Assembly: GCF_019880585.1 (NCBI RefSeq)
Contig: NZ_JAINVV010000012.1
Coordinates: forward strand, 124,001 to 188,000
DNA from: Sphingomonas colocasiae
GTDB taxonomy: Bacteria; Pseudomonadota; Alphaproteobacteria; Sphingomonadales; Sphingomonadaceae
Direction: 5' to 3'
Length of the DNA stretch: 64,000 nt
The position numbers and the translations under genes were made by a program. Below are positions 1 through 11,018 of this stretch, piece after piece. The stretch's first letter is position 1. Each line of letters begins with the position of its first letter. Below the pieces are notes generated by a model. The model ran no database searches. It was not told the origin of the DNA and saw nothing but the letters and a program-made list of their open reading frames with translations.

Positions 1-231
1 GATCTCGATCGGTTATTGACGCCCGACCAGATCGCGGCGCTCGATCCATTCGACCGCGTCCAGCTCGCCCATGTCGTCGAGACCTGTAGCCGTAGCCGAT
101 CGCTGTCGGAAGCCGGCCGCACCTTATTCGCGGCGTCGCGATCGCGGCGGACCTCGGCCAATGATGCCGACCGACTGCGCAAATATCTCGCCCGGTTCGA
201 CCTGTCCTGGCAACAGATCACCGAGCGGTAG
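1..231 (+). CDS. rtcR: RtcR, sigma-54-dependent RNA-repair regulator (3' end only)
   Basis: The window opens inside this gene; the frame is open from base 1 and ends at a TAG. The last ~76 residues match the RtcR C-terminus, including NDADRLRKYLARF followed by LSW, which is typical of this family. RtcR is an AAA+ enhancer-binding activator that senses RNA ends through a CARF domain and, in other bacteria, switches on the rtcBA RNA-ligase/cyclase operon. The sensor and AAA+ domains lie outside the window, so only the identity of the C-terminal part can be supported. An apparent TTG at base 16 is internal and not the true start. A stem-loop terminator follows. Confidence 0.8.
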   Translation, partial: DLDRLLTPDQIAALDPFDRVQLAHVVETCSRSRSLSEAGRTLFAASRSRRTSANDADRLRKYLARFDLSWQQITER

Positions 232-320
232 CGCGCGGAAACCCGCGGTTCCGGCGGCAGAATGCCCCATGCGTGCGATTCAGAGCCTTCACACCCTTTC
301 CACCCCCGAAACCCCCTGCT

Positions 321-353
321 AAAGCCCGCGCGACTCCCGCATTTGCGGGCTTT
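321..353 (+). terminator. Rho-independent terminator after rtcR
   Basis: A perfect 9-bp stem (AAAGCCCGC / GCGGGCTTT) with a 15-nt loop runs into TTTT. It lies 90 bases after the rtcR stop and 70 bases before acnA, so it should isolate the two genes. Confidence 0.75.
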
Positions 354-424
354 TCCATAACCCGCACGGGCCGCCTTGAACGGCGTATCCCCGCCCGTGC
401 CGCACAGCGAAGGGGCAAAAGCAT

Positions 425-3097
<2,673 letters not shown>

Positions 3098-3135
3098 AAG
3101 AAAAGAGCGGGTTCGAAAGATCGGGCCATAACGAT

Positions 3136-3160
3136 GGGTGCGGGTGATGAACCCGCACCC
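3136..3160 (+). terminator. Stem-loop terminator after acnA
   Basis: A perfect 10-bp GC-rich stem (GGGTGCGGGT / ACCCGCACCC) with loop GATGA begins 38 bases after the acnA stop. The following GTTGTC is a poor U-tract, so termination may be incomplete or act mainly as a transcript end protector. Confidence 0.55.
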
Positions 3161-3207
3161 GTTGTCATATCATCGACCGCGCTTGAGTGCGGAAACCAAT
3201 AGCCTTA

Positions 3208-3222
3208 TATGACATTGTCATA
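3208..3222. promoter_or_regulatory. Palindromic operator of the parDE pair
   Basis: TATGACATTGTCATA is a palindrome apart from its central base. It ends 9 bases before the parD ATG and abuts its AGGAGG ribosome site. A further TGTCATA half-site lies at 3163-3169. Antitoxins of the ParD class usually repress their own operon through such sites; that role is inferred here from position. Confidence 0.6.
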
Positions 3223-3231
3223 GGAGGCCGC

Positions 3232-3504
3232 ATGACCGATCGCGCGATCAAGCCCATCACCGTAACGCTCGGCGAGATGACCAAGCGCGCCCAGGCGCAT
3301 GTCGCATCGGGGCGCTATGGCTCGATCAGCGAAGTGGTACGCGCGGGCCTGCGCGCGCTCGATCGCGAGGAAGCTGCACTCGACGCGCTGATCAAGGCCA
3401 GGGTCGAGCAAGCGCTGGCCGATCCGCGCCCCTTGCTGTCCGGGGAGGACGTGTCGGCCTCGATCGCGGCGCATCATGCGAACCGCCGGGCACGTGACGC
3501 ATAG
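3232..3504 (+). CDS. parD: ParD-family antitoxin (ribbon-helix-helix)
   Basis: A 90-residue protein. The N-terminal part (about residues 7-45: KPITVTLGEMTKRAQAHVASG then YGSISEVVRAGLRALD) is the ParD ribbon-helix-helix DNA-binding signature. The C-terminal half is charged and would wrap the toxin. The ATG at 3232 has an excellent AGGAGG site. A longer in-frame start at 3187 exists, but it would run through the operator palindrome. The gene overlaps parE by up to 29 bases, typical of translationally coupled antitoxin-toxin pairs. It should neutralise ParE and repress the operon. Confidence 0.88.
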   Translation: MTDRAIKPITVTLGEMTKRAQAHVASGRYGSISEVVRAGLRALDREEAALDALIKARVEQALADPRPLLSGEDVSASIAAHHANRRARDA

Positions 3505-3799
3505 CATCCTCTGGCATCCGGCAGCACGCGACGATCTGCTGGAGCTTTACGACTGGATCGACGAGCGTGCCGATATGGATGTCGCGCACGGCTATGTCCT
3601 GCAAGTCGAGGCATTTGCGAACGGGCTTGCCGATTTCCCGGGCCGTGGAACCCCGCGCGATCATCTCGTTCCCGGAATGCGGACGATGACGTTCAGGCGC
3701 CGGACGATCGTCGCCTATCGCGTGGACGGCGAGGTGGTCCATATCCTGCGTATCGTCCGCGCGGCACGCGATATCGCCGCATTGCTCGGAACGGAGTGA
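3476..3799 (+). CDS. parE: ParE/RelE-superfamily toxin
   Basis: A 107-residue protein of ParE length and pattern: an N-terminal ILWHPAARDDLLELYDWI helix, a central PGMRTMTFRRRTIVAYRV strand region and a C-terminal VVHILRIVRAARD. ParE toxins usually poison DNA gyrase, while RelE relatives cut mRNA. The sequence favours ParE, but the target is inferred. The start may be the ATG at 3476 or the in-frame GTG at 3494, which would shorten the overlap with parD to 11 bases. Position directly behind the antitoxin supports the call. Confidence 0.88.
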   Translation: MRTAGHVTHSILWHPAARDDLLELYDWIDERADMDVAHGYVLQVEAFANGLADFPGRGTPRDHLVPGMRTMTFRRRTIVAYRVDGEVVHILRIVRAARDIAALLGTE

Positions 3800-3803
3800 A
3801 ACC

Positions 3804-4430
3804 ATGCGCAAGCCCGCCAGCGTCGATGCGCTCAGCAACCTGGGCCGCGTCCGCCTGTCCCGCTCCTTCTTCATGCGCGATTTCCTGTTTTCGGAGATCG
3901 CGGCGATCCACGGGATCGCGAACGTGCCCGACGATCCCGATCTCGCCATCGCGGCGGGCACGCGGCTGTGCGAGGACTTGCTCGAACCGCTGCAAGACGC
4001 CTTCGGCCGCATCGCGATCCGTGGCGCCTATCGTTCGGTGGAGGTCAACGGGCTTGGCAACCGGCTGATGCGCAAGGGCGCCAAGGGCTATAATTGCTCG
4101 ATGAACGAGGCGAGCGCCGCCGACCATATCTGGGACCGGCGCGACGCCCATGGCTTCATGGGCGCGACGGCCTGCATCGTCGTTCCCGGCTTCATCGAAC
4201 GCTTCGACCAGCCGGGCGACTGGACGCGGCTCGCGTGGTGGATCCACGACCATCTCGATTATTCGAGCCTGTGCTTCTTCCCGATCAACCGGGCGTTCAA
4301 CATCCAGTGGCATGAAATGCCCGTGCGGCGGATCACCAGCTTCGTGCCCCCGCGCGGCTGCCTGACCAAACCCGGCATGGCCAATCACCAGGGCAGTCAT
4401 GAGGAAGCATGGGCGGGGATATTGCCCTGA
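3804..4430 (+). CDS. Peptidase M15-like conserved protein
   Basis: A 208-residue protein without signal peptide, starting 4 bases after the parE stop. It resembles the M15 (D-Ala-D-Ala carboxypeptidase-like) layout: FLFSEIAAIHGIANVPDDP, then LLEPLQDAFGRIAIRGAYRS and an N-terminal-type Asn. The usual zinc motif SxHxxGxAxD is replaced by SMNEASAADHIWD, so classical M15 metal binding looks altered or lost. Close spacing suggests cotranscription with the toxin-antitoxin pair. Its end lies only 3 bases from the converging M28 peptidase gene. The catalytic role is uncertain. Confidence 0.7.
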   Translation: MRKPASVDALSNLGRVRLSRSFFMRDFLFSEIAAIHGIANVPDDPDLAIAAGTRLCEDLLEPLQDAFGRIAIRGAYRSVEVNGLGNRLMRKGAKGYNCSMNEASAADHIWDRRDAHGFMGATACIVVPGFIERFDQPGDWTRLAWWIHDHLDYSSLCFFPINRAFNIQWHEMPVRRITSFVPPRGCLTKPGMANHQGSHEEAWAGILP

Positions 4431-4433
4431 ATC

Positions 4434-6092
4434 TTACTTCCGCGCAGCCGCGCTCCGCTCGCGGAGCGCCTTGAATTCGGATCCGTCCTTCCAGCCGGGC
4501 CAACGGCTGGATCCCGCAAGCTCGACGGCGAGGCGGCGGACCAGATCGATATCCATCACCGCCCCATCGAGATTCCAGTCGGGCGTCCAGGCATCGCAGG
4601 GCTGGTGGTAACAGCGGCCGGTATAGTCATCCACCCAGCGCTGGCCCGCCGCGCGACCGCCATCGACCATGTCCGACGCGCCCGCCAGACTCATCATCAG
4701 CAGCACCGGCACACCGCGCTTGGCGAAGGGAAAATGGTCGGCGCGGTAGAACAGCCCGCGCTCCGGCAGGTTTTCGGGTGTGACGGTGCGGCCCTGCGTC
4801 GCGGCGAGACGGGCCAGATCGTCTTCGAGCACCGTCTGCCCCTGCCCGACCAGGATGACGTCGCGCGCACGGCCCGCGGTCTGGAGCACATCGACCGTCA
4901 GGTTCGCGACCGTCCGGTCGAGCGGATAGATCGGGTTCGCCGCATAATAATCCGAACCGAGCAGCCCGCGCTCCTCGGCGGTCCAGGCCGCGAACACCAG
5001 GCTGCGCGCGGGTGGCGGCCCGGCCTTGAGGGCCCGCGCGATCTCCAGCAACGCGGCGATGCCGATCGCGTCGTCATTGGCGCCCGCACGGATCGTCCGC
5101 CCCTGCGCATCGGGCGCGCCGATGCCATAGGCGTCCCAATGCGCACCGAGCATCACCGTTTCCTGCGCGCGGGCAGTACCGGGAATCCGCGCCAGCACGT
5201 TGCGGCTCCGGACCACCTCACGCGTGACCGGGATATCGGTGGAGAAGCTCAGGCCGGAAAGCGGCACGGGGCGAAAATCGGCGCGGCGCGCGGCGACGCG
5301 CAACGCCGCCAGATCGAGCCCCGCATCGCGGAACAAGGCCGTCGATGCGTCACCGCTCAGCCAGCCCTGCACCTTCAGGCTCGTCACCTCATGGGCGGGC
5401 CGGACGATGCCGTAATTCTCGCCCCCGGCGCTCACCACGACATTCCAGCCATAGCCGACGCCCGCCGTATCATGCACGATCAGCGCACCGATCGCGCCGC
5501 GCCGCGCGGCTTCTTCGAACTTGTAGGTCCAGCGCCCATAATAGGTCATGGTCCGCCCGCCGAACCTGCCGACGGCATCTTCGCCGGGAACCGCCTCGAA
5601 ATCGGGATCGTTGATCAGGAAGACCGCGATCTTGCCCTTGAGGTCGGCGCCCTTGAAATCGTCCCAGCCGCGTTCGGCCGCTTCCACGCCATAACCGACG
5701 AACACCAGCGGCGCGCCATCGACCAGCGCCCGGTCCGTCGGTTGCAAGGTGCTGAGATAGATGTCCTTGCCGGTCGTCAGCGGACGGAACGCACCGCCGC
5801 GCGTGGTGCCGAGCTTCGCCGGCGTGCCCAGCCGGGTGTGGAGCAGCGGTACATCCTGCGTCCAGCCGCCGTCGGTGCCGCCCGGCTCCAGCCCCAGCGC
5901 CTTGAAGCGGCCGATCAGATAATCGATCGTCTTCGCCTCGCCCGGCGTGCCCGGCGCGCGTCCTTCGAACGCATCGGAAGCGAGCGTCTTGACGGTTTCG
6001 GTGATGCGGCCGGCGTCGATGGGATTGTCCGCGGCCATCGCGGGCGCGGACAAGCAAAGCGCGGAGAGGAACAGGGCGGCGCGGCGCAGCAT
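4434..6092 (-). CDS. Secreted M28-family zinc metallopeptidase
   Basis: A 552-residue exported aminopeptidase-like enzyme. The start at 6092 gives a clean signal peptide (MLRRAALFLSALCLSAPAMA); a longer in-frame start at 6164 would bury it. A PA-type insert follows at about residues 120-250 (VFVGYGVEA, FEEAARRGAIGALIVHD). The M28 catalytic domain shows zinc-ligand motifs: GAHWDAYG, GANDDAIGIAALLEIAR, WTAEERGLLGSDYY and a late DHFPFAKRGVPVLL. Such enzymes release N-terminal residues in the periplasm or outside. The gene is divergent from the rhodanese gene and convergent with the M15-like gene. Confidence 0.92.
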   Translation of the reverse strand: MLRRAALFLSALCLSAPAMAADNPIDAGRITETVKTLASDAFEGRAPGTPGEAKTIDYLIGRFKALGLEPGGTDGGWTQDVPLLHTRLGTPAKLGTTRGGAFRPLTTGKDIYLSTLQPTDRALVDGAPLVFVGYGVEAAERGWDDFKGADLKGKIAVFLINDPDFEAVPGEDAVGRFGGRTMTYYGRWTYKFEEAARRGAIGALIVHDTAGVGYGWNVVVSAGGENYGIVRPAHEVTSLKVQGWLSGDASTALFRDAGLDLAALRVAARRADFRPVPLSGLSFSTDIPVTREVVRSRNVLARIPGTARAQETVMLGAHWDAYGIGAPDAQGRTIRAGANDDAIGIAALLEIARALKAGPPPARSLVFAAWTAEERGLLGSDYYAANPIYPLDRTVANLTVDVLQTAGRARDVILVGQGQTVLEDDLARLAATQGRTVTPENLPERGLFYRADHFPFAKRGVPVLLMMSLAGASDMVDGGRAAGQRWVDDYTGRCYHQPCDAWTPDWNLDGAVMDIDLVRRLAVELAGSSRWPGWKDGSEFKALRERSAAARK

Positions 6093-6233
6093 GTGGAGAA
6101 CCCTCGGAAAACGATGCCCGCCAGCCTTACGCCGCCCGCGACGCGGGGCAAGCATCATCGCCATGCCATGGGCCGTTCAGCCGCCATGCAGCACGCTTCA
6201 TCCAGATACCGGCATCCATCCAGGAGATCGCCG

Positions 6234-6737
6234 ATGATCCGCGCCCTGTTCATCCTGCTTCCGCTTGCCGTGGCGACGCCGGTGCTCGCCCAGTCGGACC
6301 GCAATCCCCAGATCGACTATCCGGGCTTTCGCGAGCTGACCATGAAAGTGGAGGCGCAGCGGCGAGACCGGCTGATCGACTTCGCGCGCTTCAAGGCGGA
6401 AGCCGCCAGGCCGGGCGTGCTGATCCTGGATGCGCGCTCCGCCGACGCCTATGCGCGCGGCCATATCGCCGGGGCGGTCAACCTGCCCTTCACCGATTTC
6501 ACCGCCGAAAGCCTGGCCCAGGCGATCGGGCCGGATCGCGATCGCCCGATCCTGATCTATTGCAACAATAATTTCCGCAACGACCGGCCGCCGGTGATGC
6601 TCAAATCCCGCCCGCTCGCGCTCAACATCCAGACCTTCATCAATCTGGTCGGCTATGGCTATGGCAATGTCTGGGAATTGAACGACGTGATCGATTTCAA
6701 CGATCCGCAAGTCGGCTGGGTCAACACGGGTGGGTGA
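6234..6737 (+). CDS. Exported rhodanese-domain protein
   Basis: A 167-residue protein with an N-terminal signal peptide (ALFILLPLAVATPVLAQ). A single rhodanese domain follows: VLILDARSADAYARGHIAGAVNLPFTDF and the active-site Cys at residue 110 in LIYCNNNFRN. Rhodaneses transfer sulfur from a Cys persulfide; the periplasmic substrate is unknown. The ATG at 6234 has an AGGAG site 7 bases upstream. A much longer in-frame extension back to 4605 is an antisense artefact over the peptidase gene. The gene is monocistronic and is followed by a repeat-rich spacer. Confidence 0.9.
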   Translation: MIRALFILLPLAVATPVLAQSDRNPQIDYPGFRELTMKVEAQRRDRLIDFARFKAEAARPGVLILDARSADAYARGHIAGAVNLPFTDFTAESLAQAIGPDRDRPILIYCNNNFRNDRPPVMLKSRPLALNIQTFINLVGYGYGNVWELNDVIDFNDPQVGWVNTGG

Positions 6738-6765
6738 ATCCCATTCGGACTCCTACAATCCGTTC

Positions 6766-6862
6766 GTGTCGAGCGCAGTCGAGACACTTAGCGCGGGCCC
6801 CGAACGTCCCTCGACTTCTCCGCGAAGCGGAGAAGCCTGTCCTGAGCGCCTGCCTTGGCAGG
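6766..6862. repeat. Sphingomonad-type intergenic repeat with nested hairpins
   Basis: The spacer between the rhodanese and glutaminyl cyclase genes contains three short inverted repeats: GTGTC/GACAC at 6766-6787, CTTCTCCGC/GCGGAGAAG at 6815-6835 and CCTGCC/GGCAGG at 6849-6862. On the minus strand the CCCTTCGACT...CTCAGGACAGG wording is a familiar dispersed intergenic element of sphingomonads. It lies between converging genes and could act as a bidirectional transcript end. Confidence 0.6.
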
Positions 6863-6900
6863 CAGTCGAAGGGCTCGGGACAAACGGTGAGATTTAGCCG

Positions 6901-7659
6901 CTAACGCGCCTTACCCAGCCTGATCTGATACAGCACCGGCCAGTTCTTGCCGGTCACGAACAGCCGGTCCTTGCGGCTGTCATAGGCGATGCCGTTGGCG
7001 ACATCGTCGCGCCCGCGCCGGCCCGAGGCGGCCGACAGCGCCGAAACGTCGATCCAGCCCTTCACCTTGCCCGTCACCGGATCGATCCGCGCGATCCGGT
7101 CGGTCAGCCAGATATTGGCGAGGATCTCTCCCTTCACCCATTCGAGTTCGTTGAGCCGGGGAACCGGGCGGCCGTCCGCCGTCACCTGCAACCGGCGCTT
7201 CTCCTTGAGCGTATCGGGATCGAGGAAGCGCAGGAACGGCGTGCCGTCGCTCATCACGATCTCGCGATCGTTGCGCGTCAATGCCCAACCTTCGCCGCGA
7301 TATTTGAACGTGCCGATCTTCCTGAAGGTCGCACGGTCCCAGATGAAGCCGATGCCGTGCTGCCAAGTCAGGCTGATCAGCTTGTTCTTCCAGTCGACCA
7401 GCCCCTCGCCGAAATAGCGCGCGTCGATCTCCGCCTCGCGCAGCACCTTGCCGTCCTCCAGCCGCACTTCGCGGACGACGGACTGGCCTTCGAGGCCGGT
7501 GCTTTCGAACAGCCGGCCATCGAGATAGATCAACCCTTCGGTGAAGGCGGTGGCGTCATGTGGAAAGGTGGCGACGATTTCCGGCTGCTCGACGGGAATC
7601 GGCGCGGGCGCCGCGCCGAGCAGCAGAAGCGGCAGCAGCGCCGCGAACAGCCGCCTCAT
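6901..7659 (-). CDS. Glutaminyl-peptide cyclotransferase (bacterial/plant type)
   Basis: A 252-residue protein with a signal peptide (RLFAALLPLLLLGAAPA). It is a five-bladed beta-propeller of the plant/bacterial glutaminyl cyclase family: FPHDATAFTEGLIYLDGRLFESTG, WKNKLISLTWQ, GEGWALTRNDREIVMSDGT and RLNELEWVKGEILANIW. The enzyme converts N-terminal Gln of exported proteins to pyroglutamate. Its start codon overlaps the ygfZ stop by 4 bases (ATGA), so translation is probably coupled although the products act in different compartments. Confidence 0.9.
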   Translation of the reverse strand: MRRLFAALLPLLLLGAAPAPIPVEQPEIVATFPHDATAFTEGLIYLDGRLFESTGLEGQSVVREVRLEDGKVLREAEIDARYFGEGLVDWKNKLISLTWQHGIGFIWDRATFRKIGTFKYRGEGWALTRNDREIVMSDGTPFLRFLDPDTLKEKRRLQVTADGRPVPRLNELEWVKGEILANIWLTDRIARIDPVTGKVKGWIDVSALSAASGRRGRDDVANGIAYDSRKDRLFVTGKNWPVLYQIRLGKAR

Positions 7660-8375
7660 GCGACCGCGTCCGCCAGCCAGGCCGGCAGGATCACGCCCGG
7701 CGTCGCAGCCAGCGCCTCGACACGCAGCCGCATCACCGCCAGGCCAAGCGCGGGATACCAGGCCATCGCGGCTTCGCCCGGATCCGCATCAACGCGCACG
7801 ACCGCCAGGCGACGATTGACCTTCTGCCGCCAGTTCATCCGCGCGGTATTCTCCTGGCCGACATAGCAGCCCTTGGTGAAGCTGACGCCGCCCAGTTCGG
7901 CGGCATTGCATTCCAGCCAGAGCGTCTTGTCCTGGCCCAGCTCCGCCGCGCCTTCGGCGACGCCCAGCGACAGGCGGTGCGCGTGCCAGCCCGTCGCCGG
8001 CTCGCCCGGCGGCGCGATCCAGCGATGGCCAAGGCCGCCCAGACGGGGATCTTCCGGCGCATCGGCCTGCAGCGCCCAATGGACGGCAAGCGATTCGTCG
8101 CGCGCGATCGCGATCTGCCGGCGCAGCCGATAGAGCGACAGGCGGCGAATCAGCGCATCGGCCTGCCCGGCTTCGCAATCGATCAGCACATCCTCGCCAT
8201 CGGCCCACAGGATGAAATCGAACAGCGCCTTGCCCTGCGCGGTCAGCAGGCCCGCCCAGACCGGCAATGCGCCGCTGACGTCGTTGGTGACGAGGCCTTG
8301 AAGGAAGCCGCGGACATCGTCTCCGGAAAGACGGACCACGGCGCGGTCGCTAAGGGTGGTGCCGGTCATCGCCAC
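7656..8375 (-). CDS. ygfZ: YgfZ/GcvT-like folate-binding protein, Fe-S cluster maintenance
   Basis: A 239-residue cytoplasmic protein with the diagnostic KGCYVGQE motif (about residue 163) and the GcvT-like N-terminal part ([20 protein letters not shown]). YgfZ uses folate and is needed for the activity or repair of certain Fe-S enzymes such as MiaB. Nearby aconitase is an Fe-S enzyme, but a link is only suggestive. The gene is first in a two-gene operon with the glutaminyl cyclase and is divergent from pyrC with a 41-base spacer that must hold both promoters. Confidence 0.9.
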   Translation of the reverse strand: MAMTGTTLSDRAVVRLSGDDVRGFLQGLVTNDVSGALPVWAGLLTAQGKALFDFILWADGEDVLIDCEAGQADALIRRLSLYRLRRQIAIARDESLAVHWALQADAPEDPRLGGLGHRWIAPPGEPATGWHAHRLSLGVAEGAAELGQDKTLWLECNAAELGGVSFTKGCYVGQENTARMNWRQKVNRRLAVVRVDADPGEAAMAWYPALGLAVMRLRVEALAATPGVILPAWLADAVA

Positions 8376-8416
8376 TAGTTAAGGACGGTCGCGAAGAATC
8401 CCAAGCCGGAGCTGCA

Positions 8417-9475
8417 ATGACCGCGACAGAAAATACGCGACTGGAAATCAGGCGCCCCGACGACTGGCACGTCCATCTGCGCGACGGCGAGATGCTGGCC
8501 GCCGTCGCCGGCCAGACCGCGCGGCAATTCGCGCGCGCGATCGCGATGCCCAACCTGTCCCCGCCGGTCACCACGGTCGCCGCCGCCGCCGCCTATCGCG
8601 ACCGCATCCTGGCGGCGCTGCCCGGCGATGCGGATTTCACGCCGCTGATGACGAGTTATCTCACCGACGGCGCCGATCCCGACGAACTGGCGCGCGGTTA
8701 TGCCGAAGGCGTGTTCGCCGCCGCCAAGCTCTATCCCGCGCATGCGACGACGAACGCCGCGCATGGCGTGACCGATATCCGCGCCATCTATCCCGCACTG
8801 GAGGCGATGCAGCGCATCGGCATGCCGCTGCTCGTCCATGGCGAGGTGACCGATCCCGATATCGACATTTTCGACCGCGAAGCCGTGTTCATCGATCGCA
8901 CGCTCGCCGGGCTGGCGCGCGACCTGCCCGAACTCAAGATCGTGTTCGAACATATCACCACCGCCGAGGCCGCGGATTTCGTGCTCGCATCCGGCCCGAC
9001 GATCGGCGCGACGATCACGCCGCAGCACCTGATCATCAACCGCAACGCGATCTTCGCCGGCGGCATCCGCCCGCACGCCTATTGCCTGCCGATCGCCAAG
9101 CGCGAGCATCACCGGCTGGCGCTGCGCCGCGCCGCGACCTCGGGCTCGCCCAAATTCTTCCTGGGGACGGACAGCGCGCCGCACGCGATCGATCGCAAGG
9201 AAGCGGCGTGCGGCTGCGCCGGCATCTTCAACGCGCCCTTCGCGCTCGAAAGCTATGCGACGGTGTTCGAGGAGGAAGGCGCGCTCGACCGGTTCGAGGC
9301 CTTCGCATCGGAGAACGGGCCGCGCTTCTACGGCCTGCCGCTCAACGAAGGCCGCGTCGTGCTGGAGAAAGCCGCCGTGGCGGTGCCCGAAACCATCGGC
9401 GCCGGCGTGACCTCACTCGTGCCCTTCCATGCCGGCGAAACGCTTTCATGGCACTTCATAGGCAGGGTCGAATAG
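8417..9475 (+). CDS. pyrC: Dihydroorotase PyrC (class II)
   Basis: A 352-residue dihydroorotase of the short E. coli PyrC type. It closes carbamoyl-aspartate to dihydroorotate in pyrimidine synthesis. Metal ligands H18 and H20 lie in [11 protein letters not shown]104 in [12 protein letters not shown] is the expected carbamylated lysine. Later ligands appear in LLVHGEV, VFEHITT and the terminal Asp of GTDSAPH. It starts at 8417, 41 bases from the divergent ygfZ. It faces the DUF1134 gene across a 20-bp inverted repeat. Confidence 0.96.
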   Translation: MTATENTRLEIRRPDDWHVHLRDGEMLAAVAGQTARQFARAIAMPNLSPPVTTVAAAAAYRDRILAALPGDADFTPLMTSYLTDGADPDELARGYAEGVFAAAKLYPAHATTNAAHGVTDIRAIYPALEAMQRIGMPLLVHGEVTDPDIDIFDREAVFIDRTLAGLARDLPELKIVFEHITTAEAADFVLASGPTIGATITPQHLIINRNAIFAGGIRPHAYCLPIAKREHHRLALRRAATSGSPKFFLGTDSAPHAIDRKEAACGCAGIFNAPFALESYATVFEEEGALDRFEAFASENGPRFYGLPLNEGRVVLEKAAVAVPETIGAGVTSLVPFHAGETLSWHFIGRVE

Positions 9476-9483
9476 CGCTCGGT

Positions 9484-9624
9484 GGATCGATCGCCATTCA
9501 GGTCAGGCCGGAGCGAAAATGGTGACGACCGAGAACCGGCGCGCAGCGTACTTCAGTACGTGAGCACCGGAAGCGCAGGGCAGCGCCATTTGCAGCAAGG
9601 CATCACCTGAATGGCGATCGATCC
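9484..9624. repeat. Intergenic element flanked by perfect 20-bp inverted repeats
   Basis: Arms at 9484-9503 and 9605-9624 are perfect inverted complements (GGATCGATCGCC... and ...GGCGATCGATCC). The 101-base centre contains a small palindrome CGTACTTCAGTACG. The element fills the space between the pyrC stop and the stop of the convergent DUF1134 gene and touches the latter. The wording resembles a repeat common between sphingomonad genes; it has no ORF and could act as a two-way terminator or a non-autonomous mobile repeat. Confidence 0.65.
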
Positions 9625-10371
9625 TCAGAACGGGACCCAGCGTCCCTTCTCGCTGAACTTCATATAACCGATATTGGCGCCGAGCCGCAGGCCGGCGCCA
9701 AGCCGGATCGGAATCAGCACGACATCGCCGCGACGCAGATAGCTGGCGGTGAAGCCGCCGACGAAATAGGCGGTGCCTTCGCCCTGCGGATAGCGGCGAT
9801 ACAGCTCCTGGCTGTCGTAGAGATTATAGACGAGCACGAAGCTCTTCGAAGCATTGCCGCCCATGTCGAAGCCGATCGACGGGCCGGTCCAATAGACCTT
9901 GCGCTCGCCCTCCACCTTGTGATGGAGCATGCCAGATCCGTAGCGCAGGCCGACGACGATCGCGCCCGAGGCTTCGGAGCCGGTGATATAGGCGTTGGGC
10001 TCGCCCTGATCCTTCAGGATATCCTCGATGATCTTGGCAAGGCCTTGGGCGCCGCGACCGAACACGCCTTCGGCGGCGCCGATCAGGTCGCCCTTCTGGA
10101 AGGTGCCCTGCTGCGTGCCCACCGACGAAGCCGTCGTGGCAGCGGCCGATGGCGACGCCGGTTCGGCGACCGAATCGGCGGGGAAGTCGTCACGCGCAGG
10201 CGCGGCCGGCGCGGTATCGCTCGGCAGCTGGGTCTGCTGGTCGGGGGGCAGCAGATCGGCGTCGATCGCCTCGTTGGGATCGACGTCGCGCACCTGCGCC
10301 GTGGCCGGCACGGCGGCGAAAGAGAAAGCCGCGGCAACGATGATCGAGCGCGCGAACAGGGTCTTCAACAT
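9625..10371 (-). CDS. DUF1134 (EipA-family) periplasmic envelope protein
   Basis: A 248-residue exported protein. A signal peptide ends near AFSFAAVPATAQ; an acidic, Pro/Ala-rich linker runs to about residue 85. The conserved DUF1134 domain follows (ITGSEASGAIVVGLRYGSG, VYWTGPSIGFDMGGNASKSFVLVYNL, GGFTASYLRRGDVVLIPIRLGAGLR). In Brucella the family member EipA is a periplasmic small beta-barrel protein needed for envelope integrity; the same role here is inferred from homology. The stop codon abuts the inverted repeat. Confidence 0.9.
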   Translation of the reverse strand: MLKTLFARSIIVAAAFSFAAVPATAQVRDVDPNEAIDADLLPPDQQTQLPSDTAPAAPARDDFPADSVAEPASPSAAATTASSVGTQQGTFQKGDLIGAAEGVFGRGAQGLAKIIEDILKDQGEPNAYITGSEASGAIVVGLRYGSGMLHHKVEGERKVYWTGPSIGFDMGGNASKSFVLVYNLYDSQELYRRYPQGEGTAYFVGGFTASYLRRGDVVLIPIRLGAGLRLGANIGYMKFSEKGRWVPF

Positions 10372-10514
10372 CTTCTACCCCCGGAACTATCCATTCCGCA
10401 GGTTATCGCCCCGATGCATGAGCCTGCAATGAACGGGCGGCGAACCGAGTCGATCACGCGCCCACCCGAGTCGAAATAGATGACGGGTATCGCCAAAAAC
10501 TCGTTTTACCCCAG

Positions 10515-10543
10515 TTGATCCCCGCACAACCGCCCGCTATAGC
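10515..10543 (+). promoter_or_regulatory. Sigma-70-like promoter of tRNA-Ser
   Basis: TTGATC (10515-10520) and TATAGC (10538-10543) are separated by exactly 17 bases, with the tRNA beginning 20 bases after the -10 box. Spacing and placement fit a housekeeping promoter. Confidence 0.55.
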
Positions 10544-10562
10544 CGCGCTTCGCTGCTGCTTC

Positions 10563-10654
10563 GGAGACGTGGGTGAGTGGCTGAAACCAACGGTTTGCTA
10601 AACCGTCGTATGGAGAATTCCGTACCGAGGGTTCGAATCCCTCCGTCTCCGCCA
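10563..10654 (+). tRNA. tRNA-Ser (anticodon GCT)
   Basis: A 92-nt class II tRNA. The acceptor stem is GGAGACG/CGTCTCC, followed by G and an encoded CCA. The anticodon stem ACGGT/ACCGT holds the loop TTGCTAA with GCT at 10597-10599, which reads AGC/AGU. A long variable arm and GGTTCGAATCC T-arm are present. Accessory genes begin directly downstream, so it is a candidate integration site, but no second copy of its 3' end was found in the window. Confidence 0.96.
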
Positions 10655-10869
10655 CCTAGTCCTAAGTATTAGAGAACGAAGGACTTTTCCTCGCAAGAGT
10701 GGCGTAAATTCGCGCCATTTCCGCATATTCCGGTAGCACGGAGAGCGTTCTCCGACCCTCAAAACAGGCAAAATCTCCCCGCTTTCTCCGCGGCCTTGTG
10801 ATGCAGTACGGAATCGGCTTTCGGCCGGTTTCGCGGGTTCGATCGCGCCTGTTTCTGCGAGAATGACCG

Positions 10870-11018
10870 TTCCCTGATACCCTGCGATTTACAGGGAATC
10901 GCGCCCGTAAACAGGCACCGACTGACCGCGCCGTCTCTCGGAACCCGCGCATATCCGCGATTCTGGCAGGTATTTCCCTGGAACGCGGAACAGGGAATTT
11001 GCCCTCGCGAACAGGGAA
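10870..11018. repeat. Recurring ACAGGGAA motif in the post-tRNA spacer
   Basis: The 620-base spacer from the tRNA to the methyltransferase gene has no convincing ORF. It holds ACAGGGAA at 10891-10898, 10990-10997 and 11011-11018 and the inverse TTCCCTG at 10870-10876 and 10974-10980. The first pair forms a small hairpin. These look like degraded dispersed repeats at the edge of an accessory region; no function is evident. Confidence 0.4.

Noticed and set aside
4605-6233. Long plus-strand ORF running into the rhodanese gene
   Set aside because: It is antisense to the M28 peptidase, rich in Arg/Gln/His as expected for a GC-driven shadow, and the rhodanese has its own ribosome site and signal peptide at 6234.
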